From positions 1 to 47,221 of the forward strand of contig NZ_FWWW01000122.1 of the NCBI RefSeq assembly GCF_900176135.1: 47,221 bases of DNA. The letters are read 5' to 3'. Shown here in pieces: positions 9,701 through 16,473 of this stretch (positions within the stretch are counted from its first letter, which is position 1; every line of letters begins with the position of its first letter). The notes beneath the pieces are model-generated. The model saw only the letters and a program-made list of their open reading frames with translations. It was not told the origin of the DNA and did no database searches. Position numbers and translations under genes: made by a program. Origin of the DNA: Hymenobacter roseosalivarius DSM 11622. Lineage in GTDB: Bacteria; Bacteroidota; Bacteroidia; Cytophagales; Hymenobacteraceae.

Positions 9701-12631
9701 GATCAGAATGGGCAGGCCGACGTCACCTACCAGGTCCCGACGGCCGCGGCGCTGGCCTGCGCCGCTAGTGAGGTTCCCCAAGCCGACGCGCGGGTCACGG
9801 GCCAGCTCACCCGCTCCCTGGTGCGGGTGCTGGGCCAGGCCGACGGGGCGGTGGGCGCGTGGCTGACCACCACGACTTTCTTTGATGAGAAGTTGCGGCC
9901 CATCCAGGTCAGCAGTACCAACGCCCGCGGCGGTCAGGATGTGGTCTCCACCCGCTTTGACTTCACGGGCCAGGCCCTCACCTCCTACACCGTGCACACG
10001 GATCCTGACCAGCAGGGCGAGTTGCCCGTGCGCGAGCAGCGCCGCTATGACCATGCCGGGCGCCTGCTGACCCTGACCCAGGAGCTGCAGGGGGCCTCAC
10101 CCCAGGTGCTGGCCCGCTACACCTACAACGAGCTGGGCCAGCTGGAAGAAAAGCAGCTGGGCGGCACCTTGCCGCTGGCCGCGGCCGGCACGGCCGTTGC
10201 CGTGCCCTTGCCTACGGACGCCAGCCCCGCGCCCCTGCAGCGGGTCGACTACCGCTACAACATCCGCGGCTGGCTGACCGGCATCAACGATTTGGCCCAG
10301 CCTGACCCCCAGGACTTGTGGAGCTTTGCCCTCAGCTACGACTGCGGCTTTACCCTGCCCCAGTTTAACGGCAACATCGCCGGGCAGCGCTGGCGCTCGG
10401 CTGAGGACGGCATCGAGCGGGCCTACGGCTACCGCTATGACGAGCTGAGCCGCCTGCTGCAGGGCAACTTCGTGGCCCGCACCAGCGTAAGCCCCACCAG
10501 TAGCTGGTCCGCGGAAAAGCAGAACTACCGCTTCTGGGCCGCCAGCTACGATGCGGGGGGTAACCTGCTGACGCTGCGCCGCCGCGGGCTGGTGCAGCCG
10601 GCCTCGCGTCTCGCGGCGGCCCAGTACGCCGAGACAGACAACCTGCGCTACCGCTACGAGGCGGCCAGTGGCAGCGCCGAGCCCGCCAGCAACCGCCTGC
10701 GGCGGGTGGATGATCTGGCGCCCGCGGCCACGGCCTTTGGCACGAAGGTGCCTCAGCGTCCCGACTTCACGGATGGGGCCACCAGCGGCAGCACCACGCC
10801 CGACTACGGCTACGACGCGGCCGGCTCGTTGACCAGTGATAAGAACAAGGGCATTACCAGCATTCGCTATAACTTTCTGCACCTGCCCGAGCGCATCGAG
10901 TGGAGCAATGGCAACGCCCTGGAGTACCGCTACGCGGCCTCGGGGCAGAAAGTGGCCAAGCTCGCCTTCGAAGGCACGAAGGAGAAGGTGCAGACCGACT
11001 ACGCGGGTGGCTGGCAGTACGAGCGCGACTCCCTGCGCTGGCTCACCCACAGCGAAGGCCGGGCCCTGGTGCAGTACCGGAAGGATGCCGCGGGACAGGT
11101 ATACCCCCGGATCGCTTACGAGTACACCCTGAAAGATCATCTGGGTAACCTGCGCGTGGCTTTCCGGCCCGGGGAGCGCACCACCTATATAGCCATGCTC
11201 GACTCCAACCCCGACCAACTGGCGCGCGAGCAGCAGCAGTTCGACTCGGTGAGCGTTTCCTATCCCATTCGGCAGACGGTGGGCATGCAGTTCGCCTACG
11301 GCGGGGACGGGGTGGCTTTGCTGAATGCCGGGGGCACCCAGCCCCGGCCGCTGGGCCCGGTGAAGCAGCTGGTGGTCAGCCGCGGGGACACGGTGGAGGT
11401 GACGGCCTTTGCCATGTACCAGCAGCCGGTCACGAACAGTCAGTGGAACTTCCTGCTGGCCTCCTTCGTGGCCTCCGTGCTCCAGCAGCAGCCGGCCACG
11501 ATGTCCACGGGCGATGGGGGCACCCCAAAGGTGCGGGTGCTGCCCTTGCTGCGCCTGGGCCTGGCGATGGTGCCGGCCGTGCAGCAACTGGTGCAGGAGG
11601 TGCCTAGGGCCTACCTGCGGGTACTGGTCTATAACCAGGATTCCGTGCTGATCGATCACAAGGAGGTGCCGCTGAGTCTGGCGGCCAAAGGGGGCTACGA
11701 GCGCCTGTATCAGCGCGTGTTCGTGCCGAAGGCGGGTTACGTGCAGGCCTACGTGGCCAACGAGAGCGACTCGGATGTGTTCTTCGACAACGTCACGGTC
11801 GAGCATCGCCAGGGCCTGCAGGTGCAGGAAAACCACTACGATCCCTTTGGCCTCGATTTAGTCGGTTTGTCCCGCAGCCCGGGCCTGAAGGACCTGAACC
11901 AGTACAGCTGGAATGGCAAGGAGCAGCAAAGTGAGTTTGGCCTGGGCTGGCACGACCACGGCTGGCGCTTCTATGACCCGGCCCTGGGACGATGGGTGGT
12001 CACCGACCCCGATGCGGAGGAGGCCGACCAGGAAAGCTGGACCACCTATCAGTTTGGAATGGACAACGCCCTGCGCTTTTATGATCCTGATGGTAGAGAA
12101 ATTGTTGATCCTAAAGGAAACCACGTAGATGTAAATGTGGGCAAAAATAATCAACTTACTTTTTCTCCCAATGCAACGAATGATATTAAATTGATAGCAA
12201 GCACATTAGTTTTGACTCCTCAAGGAAGAGAACAACTGAGTACACTGAAGTCATCAAGTGTAAGAGTTGCTTTATTTACTGTAAATGAAACTAGAGTGAT
12301 AACTAGTAAAAATGGTTCAAAATCTCTTAGAACTGCGGGAACTCAAAGAGATTCTTATATAAAACAAAAGGACGGTACTGTAATGCCACAAGTGGCTTCA
12401 ATAACTGTTTATAGGGGAAGTGTAAAGGCAAGTACCAAGCCGGGTGGCAAGTATGCGGGCCTAAGTGAAAAGCAAGCAATAGGTGCAACTGTAGGGCATG
12501 AAATTGTTCATGCTACTAATAAGGTAGAAATTAATAAGGATTTTAATAATCGGAGGCGTCCTGAATCAGATAGAGAAAAAATACCTGATCAAATAGGGGC
12601 AAAAATTGTTGAACAATATAAGAAAAAATAA
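6581..12631 (+). CDS. LRR-Ig-Rhs polymorphic toxin with zincin-like tip
   Basis: Continues the gene that starts at 6103. Order: rest of the first LRR block; an Ig-like domain (FTVGDTLRLTRSLGG ... YRVRGTNDW); a second LRR cap and block (LRELYEATQGDSWTRHENW); a second Ig-like domain (GEPVTITRSMGGQQNVYQWE); the DUF6443-like entry (VQVTTQYLDGLGRPVQTV); Rhs/YD repeats; and the Rhs core end (LKDHLGNLRVAF, NHYDPFGLDLVGLSRSPGL, WRFYDPALGRWVVTDPDAEE). The tip starts after about 12085, where base composition falls sharply to A/T-rich. It carries GHEIVHATN (H1973, E1974, H1977 counted from 6581), the HExxH zinc site of metallopeptidase toxins. Secretion by the LRR protein's signal peptide and toxin delivery to competitors is family knowledge; the substrate is unknown. 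The immunity candidate starts two bases after the stop. Confidence 0.88.
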   Translation: MGRNQLSGPIPITLGQLTQLTLLIISVNQLTGALPPELGNLVLLDHLSLHSNRLSGPLPAALGQLRALTRLQLHNNSFTGEVPVALAQLPALTSLSLAGNQLTRLPAWVASSPLTTLSTSSNFLPFGSLEPNFAGPGQPIKAGFSYAPQRTPPGADTVQFTVGDTLRLTRSLGGRRTHYQWEREVSGQWQPVSGATDSVLVLAAADTTAAGLYRVRGTNDWVTSLTLYSKSVYAQPGDIAQLRALRELYEATQGDSWTRHENWPSGDAAWRAVRSISQCQNWYGLDVQQGQLRGIQLAYNNLRGPLPASIGELQDLDYLYLMHNQLRGLLPASLGQLSRLTQLYLNHNQLSGFVPEGWGQLPLRGLGLNNNQLTGSLPADWSQLTRLEYLYLSNNQLTGGFPAALLAGGNLRALYLSNNRLTGPVPAGLSQLAALQELGLNGNRFTGAVPRSLTQLPLAALYLSENRFTDLPSWVGAARVPGDFYVNSNFLDFASLESNFTGPSQPVQPAFYYAPQRTPGPADTVYFQHGEPVTITRSMGGQQNVYQWERRVGQFWTALPGQQAPTVTVGPGDEATEGEYRLRVTNGWVAGLTLYTKSVYLSQLPYAPLATNSPVEGSCSPLITAVPPTSRGDAQDPVNYVRTYAAREAFTEPSRLTAGTHKQVQVTTQYLDGLGRPVQTVQRQASPTGRDLVQVQEYDALGREPKQFLPYSAPATADGAYRPDARREQHTFYAGGSSDPAVTGLTATLPRTGVAYAETGFEPSPLNRVLAQSSPGESWSMSQRPITSQERPNTEVDSVRRWQPGYGSEREDLVYQGFYAPGELWVKQSQDEQQQTAREFSDKEGRVVLKQVAQVGGNAPAQWLSTYYVTDDFGRLRAVVPPKAQQLIRKNNGQVTGAGVERLLFRYHYDAQGRLTEKQIPDQAGYQYTVYDALDRPILTQDVTQQATKEWVVTKYDALGRVIYTALVRFPDLTGSADQLRQTLQGRADEASEQEQPLFETPSASPVLSRAYYTHNSFPDVPAQVDAQLLSVSYYDTYDFDQNGQADVTYQVPTAAALACAASEVPQADARVTGQLTRSLVRVLGQADGAVGAWLTTTTFFDEKLRPIQVSSTNARGGQDVVSTRFDFTGQALTSYTVHTDPDQQGELPVREQRRYDHAGRLLTLTQELQGASPQVLARYTYNELGQLEEKQLGGTLPLAAAGTAVAVPLPTDASPAPLQRVDYRYNIRGWLTGINDLAQPDPQDLWSFALSYDCGFTLPQFNGNIAGQRWRSAEDGIERAYGYRYDELSRLLQGNFVARTSVSPTSSWSAEKQNYRFWAASYDAGGNLLTLRRRGLVQPASRLAAAQYAETDNLRYRYEAASGSAEPASNRLRRVDDLAPAATAFGTKVPQRPDFTDGATSGSTTPDYGYDAAGSLTSDKNKGITSIRYNFLHLPERIEWSNGNALEYRYAASGQKVAKLAFEGTKEKVQTDYAGGWQYERDSLRWLTHSEGRALVQYRKDAAGQVYPRIAYEYTLKDHLGNLRVAFRPGERTTYIAMLDSNPDQLAREQQQFDSVSVSYPIRQTVGMQFAYGGDGVALLNAGGTQPRPLGPVKQLVVSRGDTVEVTAFAMYQQPVTNSQWNFLLASFVASVLQQQPATMSTGDGGTPKVRVLPLLRLGLAMVPAVQQLVQEVPRAYLRVLVYNQDSVLIDHKEVPLSLAAKGGYERLYQRVFVPKAGYVQAYVANESDSDVFFDNVTVEHRQGLQVQENHYDPFGLDLVGLSRSPGLKDLNQYSWNGKEQQSEFGLGWHDHGWRFYDPALGRWVVTDPDAEEADQESWTTYQFGMDNALRFYDPDGREIVDPKGNHVDVNVGKNNQLTFSPNATNDIKLIASTLVLTPQGREQLSTLKSSSVRVALFTVNETRVITSKNGSKSLRTAGTQRDSYIKQKDGTVMPQVASITVYRGSVKASTKPGGKYAGLSEKQAIGATVGHEIVHATNKVEINKDFNNRRRPESDREKIPDQIGAKIVEQYKKK

Positions 12632-12633
12632 CC

Positions 12634-13080
12634 ATGATAAATAAATTAAAAAACGCAGCTACATCTCTATTATGCTTATTTATATTTCATGAATGCAATG
12701 AAAAAAGGATCGATTTAGTAGATAAAAAAAATCATCCTTTAAGTGTGCATATTTTGGATAAAGAGAAAACATTTTTATTTAATTATGCTAAGGAAAAAGA
12801 TGGATTAACCGGTAATATTGGTCATGTTTTTGTCGAAAAACTCTTTAACACAAGTGACTCACACAACGGTATTTACATATTTAGAATCGATGCTTCCCAT
12901 ACTCATGAAAGGTTCTTCATAAAGGATAAAGAAAATATCATTATATTTAATTCTATTTATTTTAATGATTTATTAAAGGAATATTCATATTATGCAGACA
13001 CTGCTAAAAGTGTGTCCCTAGATAATAAAATTTCCTATTTGAAGAGTATTTGTACATACTTAGAGGAAACTAATAATTAA
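12634..13080 (+). CDS. Candidate immunity protein to zincin-like toxin
   Basis: 148 residues, starting two bases after the toxin stop, same strand, same A/T-rich composition as the tip. The N-terminus (LKNAATSLLCLFIFHEC) is hydrophobic and may be a signal or lipoprotein sequence, although HEC is not a standard lipobox. The rest (KNHPLSVHILDKEKTFLFNY; IYIFRIDASHTHERFFIK) is a mixed alpha/beta sequence that I do not recognise. The assignment rests on position: polymorphic toxins are followed by their immunity gene. An export signal would fit a toxin that acts in the periplasm or at the envelope. Confidence 0.6.
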   Translation: MINKLKNAATSLLCLFIFHECNEKRIDLVDKKNHPLSVHILDKEKTFLFNYAKEKDGLTGNIGHVFVEKLFNTSDSHNGIYIFRIDASHTHERFFIKDKENIIIFNSIYFNDLLKEYSYYADTAKSVSLDNKISYLKSICTYLEETNN

Positions 13081-13256
13081 CAGCACCACTATTTAGCTTG
13101 TAATAAGTTACATGCGTACCCCAAGATGGCGATATGGTCAGCTTTGCATAAGTGGATAATCACAAGTATAGAGGTTTTACTAAATCAACCAGGTAGGTTG
13201 AATAAGTGTTATAGCATAAGGCTAGTGGAGATTTAGCTGTTAATTGGGTTAAAATC

Positions 13257-14486
13257 GTGCAGAAGGTGCTTAGCGCTTACCTGCGAATACTGGTCTACAA
13301 CCAGGACTCGGTGCTGATCGAGGAGAAAAATGAACTCCTAAGCACGGCCGCGCAGGGGGGCTACGAGCGCCTGTATCAGCGCGTGTTCGTGCCGAAGGCG
13401 GGTTACGTGCAGGCCTACGTGGCCAACGAGAGCGAGCAGGAGGTGTTCTTCGACAACGTCACGGTTGAGCACCGCCAGGGCCTGCAGGTGCAGGAAAACC
13501 ACTACGATCCCTTTGGCCTCGACTTAGTCGGATTGTCGCGCAGTCCGGGCCTGAAAGAGCTGAACCAGTACAGCTGGAATGGCAAGGAGAAACAGGACGA
13601 GTTTGGCCTGAACTGGCACGACCACGGCTGGCGCTTCTATGACCCGGCCCTGGGCCGGTGGGTCGTCACAGACCCCGATGCCGAGGAAGCCGAGCAGGAA
13701 AGCTGGACTACTTATCAGTTTGGAATGGACAATGCCGTCCGCTTTAATGACTTGGATGGACGTTGCCCAACCTGTCCAGTTGCGGCGGCAGGCGCTCTAG
13801 CTGGTGCTTTGCTAGGCGGCGGCATCGAAGCTGGTATGCAATTATATAATAATGGTTCTGTCACAAATTGGAATGCTGTCGGAGGAGCAGCTCTACAGGG
13901 GGGAATTACTGGTGGCTTAGCAGGCTTAACAGCAGGAACAAGTTTAGCAACTACTGCTGCAGGTTCAGGCTTGGCAAATGCTGTAGGGGGAGCTGCCAGT
14001 AATGCTATACAGGGTAAAGCTATAACAGTTGAATCTGTAGCAAAAGACGCTGCAATTGGCGTAGGCTCAGCGCTGGGTGGTGCACTTGCAGGAAAAGCTG
14101 TTGAAGCCGCTCAAGTTTCAAAGCTTGGAAAAACCTTGACTAAACTTGCAGGCGAAGCGCAAGAGAATGTTACTAGTGCAACAGGAAAGGTTGCTGGTCA
14201 AAAAGGATTTGGCACTGCAGCTCATAAAGAATTTCAGACTTTAATTGATGCAAAAGGCTTGAAGAATGTTGCTACAGAAAGATCATATCTAGGTGGAAGA
14301 GTTGTTCCATACGGAACCAAAGGCTCCTCTCGTGCAGATGTAGTCCTGACTCGCTCCAATGGGCAGGTTAGGCAAGTGTTCGACTTGAAAACAGGCGGTG
14401 CTAAGCTGAGTGATAGTCAAGTAGGTAAGTACATTAAAAATGTACCTGGAGTAAATAAAGCAAACCAGATAAGTGAAATAAGATGA
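13257..14486 (+). CDS. Displaced Rhs tip: core copy, pretoxin, PD-(D/E)xK nuclease
   Basis: The first ~165 residues repeat the end of the Rhs core of the preceding gene almost exactly (AYLRILVYNQDSVLI ... YQRVFVPKAGYVQAYVANES ... DPALGRWVVTDPDAEE). There is no signal peptide and the start (GTG, 13257) lies at the first codon of homology, so this is a stored tip cassette rather than a secreted protein. Next comes a glycine/alanine-rich hydrophobic pretoxin region (AAAGALAGALLGGGIEAGMQ). The C-terminus has D361 (SRADVV) and D376-L-K378 (FDLKTG), the pattern of the PD-(D/E)xK nuclease fold used by many Rhs toxins. Probably silent until recombined onto the full gene. The immunity candidate overlaps the stop by four bases. 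Confidence 0.8.
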   Translation: MQKVLSAYLRILVYNQDSVLIEEKNELLSTAAQGGYERLYQRVFVPKAGYVQAYVANESEQEVFFDNVTVEHRQGLQVQENHYDPFGLDLVGLSRSPGLKELNQYSWNGKEKQDEFGLNWHDHGWRFYDPALGRWVVTDPDAEEAEQESWTTYQFGMDNAVRFNDLDGRCPTCPVAAAGALAGALLGGGIEAGMQLYNNGSVTNWNAVGGAALQGGITGGLAGLTAGTSLATTAAGSGLANAVGGAASNAIQGKAITVESVAKDAAIGVGSALGGALAGKAVEAAQVSKLGKTLTKLAGEAQENVTSATGKVAGQKGFGTAAHKEFQTLIDAKGLKNVATERSYLGGRVVPYGTKGSSRADVVLTRSNGQVRQVFDLKTGGAKLSDSQVGKYIKNVPGVNKANQISEIR

Positions 14487-15115
14487 AAAGCAAAGACGTA
14501 AAAACATTGGTAGTCAAAGGCCTTTCCAAATATCTAGATACATCATTATCAACATGGAAGCTCAAGAATCACTTATTTTATGGTCCTGTTGATAATGGAA
14601 TTCTTCAAGGTATCTATTTCAACAGTTCAGGATTCTCCTCAAATAGATTCGAAATAGTTGCTTTTATTCAACCTTTATATGTGCCGTCGGATACCATAGA
14701 TTTATCATTTAGCTTAAATTTAAAGACCCAAAACAAAAAGCAATGGTGGGAATTCAATGAGGATTCTTTAGAAGTTACAGCGAACGAAATAGCATTGCAG
14801 ATAAACGCTAACGCAAAGGCTTTTTTAACTTCTCACCAAAAACCGGTGAACGTATACAAAAGCTTTTATCAGAACAGGAAAAGTTCTTATCGTCATTTCG
14901 AGATGGTGGCATACTCAGCTGTATATGCAGAATTACAGACAGCTACTAATGAGTTGAAGGAGCTGTTATCATTTATTAAAAATAAAGAAGATTTGCATAA
15001 TGAGTGGGTAAGCCAAGTGTACAATAACACTATTGAACTGTTGTATAGCGACAACCCCAAAGCACTTTTAAGCCAGTGGGAGTATAAAACGTTAAAAGCA
15101 TTAAAAATCACATAG
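14483..15115 (+). CDS. Candidate immunity protein to nuclease tip
   Basis: 210 residues. The start overlaps the nuclease-tip stop as ATGA, which suggests translational coupling. No signal peptide, as expected for a partner of a cytoplasmic nuclease. Visible segments (LFYGPVDNGILQGIYFNSSG; FEIVAFIQPLYVPSDTIDLS) suggest a soluble alpha/beta protein with a helical C-terminus (YAELQTATNELKELLSFIKN). A/T-rich like the tip and unlike the Rhs core. The family is not recognised; a DUF4304-type protein is a possibility only. The call rests on gene position. Confidence 0.6.
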   Translation: MKSKDVKTLVVKGLSKYLDTSLSTWKLKNHLFYGPVDNGILQGIYFNSSGFSSNRFEIVAFIQPLYVPSDTIDLSFSLNLKTQNKKQWWEFNEDSLEVTANEIALQINANAKAFLTSHQKPVNVYKSFYQNRKSSYRHFEMVAYSAVYAELQTATNELKELLSFIKNKEDLHNEWVSQVYNNTIELLYSDNPKALLSQWEYKTLKALKIT

Positions 15116-15207
15116 ACTAACGCGTCCTCATAGTTTGGTTTTCGGGTAAGGGTGTGACTCACTAGCGCAACATTTCGATCTCTTTTTAAGCATTTGCTGC
15201 TGACCGT

Positions 15208-15403
15208 GGGGGAGACTTGGTCCCGGCCCTGCAACAGCAGCCTCGTGTCATGCCCAAGGCGTACTCGCGCCTTTTGCTTTTCGACGCCGACTGCGCCTAT
15301 ATAGCCCAGCAGCTCACGAGCGCTTATATAAGCGCGTGTTCGTGCCCCAGGCGGGCTATGTGCAGGCCTACGTCGCGAACGAGAGCGACACGGACGTGTT
15401 CTT
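15208..15403 (+). pseudogene. Decayed third Rhs core fragment
   Basis: VPALQQQPRVMPKAYSRLLL matches the core sequence VPAVQQLVQEVPRAYLRVLV of the intact gene. After a short deletion and change of frame the reading continues as YKRVFVPQAGYVQAYVANES, then DTDVFLES, again core homology. It ends where the 25-bp inverted repeat begins at 15404. No tip or immunity gene follows, so this is the remnant of a third cassette lost or replaced when the recombinase segment joined. Confidence 0.75.
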
Positions 15404-15516
15404 GGAGAGCATTAGAAAGTGTGGGGCACTCCTGTTGCTTGGCCGGTCCATGCACTCAGGGGGCGGATAGCTGCTGAACCTAGATTTGAATTGCCCCACA
15501 CTTTTTGATGCTCTCC
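15404..15516. repeat. 25-bp inverted repeat pair beside the recombinase gene
   Basis: GGAGAGCATTAGAAAGTG... at 15404-15428 and its complement at 15492-15516 match at 23 of 25 positions, with 63 bp between. The pair begins exactly at the end of the Rhs remnant and ends six bases before the recombinase stop. It may be the end structure of an inserted element or a small MITE. It is unlikely to be a normal terminator because of the 63-base loop and the lack of a T tract. Confidence 0.6.
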
Positions 15517-15521
15517 TTATT

Positions 15522-16178
15522 CTACTCTGTAGCGCGTTGGGCTAGCCGCTGGACTTGTTTGTGGGTGAAGCGGCAGCCGCGGCGGGTGCGAAAGCCCAAA
15601 CTCTCCAGTTCCTGGGCAATCTGATTGTACCCGTGTCCCTGCGCGAGGCGGGCCAGGATCAAGGCCGTGGCCTGCCGATTCGCCTCGTGGGTGCGCGCAT
15701 TCTGCTGCCGAATAACTAGCCCCTGGGCCTGCGCCGCGGGCGTTAGGTTCGCGGGGGTCCCCAGCTGCCGGCCTTGGGCCTTCAGCACCTGCAAAGCCCG
15801 GCGCGTGCGCTCGCTGATCATGTCGCGCTCCTGCTCGGCCAGGGCCGCGAAGATGTGCACGGTAAACTTGTTGGCCTGGGGCTGATCACAGGCCACGAAC
15901 TCCACCCCCGACTCCATCAGCGAGGCAATGAAGGCCACGTTGCGCGAGAGCCGGTCGAGCTTGGCAATGACGAGCACCGCCCCCCGGCGCTGGGCCAGCT
16001 GCACGGCGGCGCGTAGCTGGGGCCGGGCCGCCGTTTTGCCGCTCTCCACTTCCACGAACTCCCCCAGCACCGCTTCTTCTTTGACAAAGCTGCGCACCAT
16101 CTGCTGCTGGGCGGCCAGCCCGAGCCCGCTCTTGCCTTGCTGCAGGGTACTGACACGGTAGTAGGCGACGTACGGCAT
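15522..16178 (-). CDS. Serine recombinase (resolvase/invertase family)
   Basis: 218 residues. The N-terminus MPYVAYYRVSTLQQGKSGLG contains the catalytic serine (S10) in the usual YxRVST context. LVIAKLDRLSRN at about 69-80 and the helix with EQERDMISERTRRAL complete the resolvase catalytic domain. The C-terminal ~70 residues (ARLAQGHGYNQIAQELESLG; THKQVQRLAQRA) are a helix-turn-helix DNA-binding domain. Such enzymes resolve plasmid or transposon multimers or invert DNA. The palindrome at 16222-16263, 44 bases upstream of the start, is the probable crossover site and may also control its expression. The gene sits at the junction of toxin cassettes and backbone, so a role in multimer resolution or cassette rearrangement are both open. 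Confidence 0.9.
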   Translation of the reverse strand: MPYVAYYRVSTLQQGKSGLGLAAQQQMVRSFVKEEAVLGEFVEVESGKTAARPQLRAAVQLAQRRGAVLVIAKLDRLSRNVAFIASLMESGVEFVACDQPQANKFTVHIFAALAEQERDMISERTRRALQVLKAQGRQLGTPANLTPAAQAQGLVIRQQNARTHEANRQATALILARLAQGHGYNQIAQELESLGFRTRRGCRFTHKQVQRLAQRATE

Positions 16179-16221
16179 GCATGAGGGCGGTTGGGAGAGG
16201 AATCCAAGACAAATATAGTGG

Positions 16222-16263
16222 GCTTGGACATTTATTAAACGACCGTTTACATAATGTCCAAGC
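16222..16263. other. Probable serine-recombinase crossover site (res-like)
   Basis: A 42-bp imperfect palindrome: GCTTGGACATT, three unmatched bases, TAAACG, a central AC (16242-16243), then CGTTTA and AATGTCCAAGC. Eleven plus six matched pairs on each side around a two-base non-symmetric centre is the design of serine recombinase sites, which are cut at a central dinucleotide. It lies directly upstream of the recombinase start. Only one copy was noticed in the window. Confidence 0.6.
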
Positions 16264-16473
16264 CGCTGCCCAAAACCTAACTGTAGAAACCTATGCTATA
16301 CATAATGATCGTTCTCGGACTCGTCTTGAGATCGGTACGGTTTTCGGCCCGCCGCGCCGCGCTGTCCGGCGTGCTCCTTTCCGGGTAAGCAAGGCTTCGC
16401 TACCTTTCGTGCTACTTATAAGTACTAGGGGCCCCACCTCCCCGCCCCGCCCTGGTAGCTCTCCTTACTTCTT

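Noticed and set aside
8888..10054. Minus-strand open frame of 388 codons
   Set aside because: Antisense to the Rhs core, with no recognisable domain.
10097..11836. Long open frame on the minus strand (579 codons) opposite the Rhs gene
   Set aside because: It is a mirror of high-GC Rhs coding sequence; the translation is low in complexity and the plus strand encodes clear Rhs repeats.
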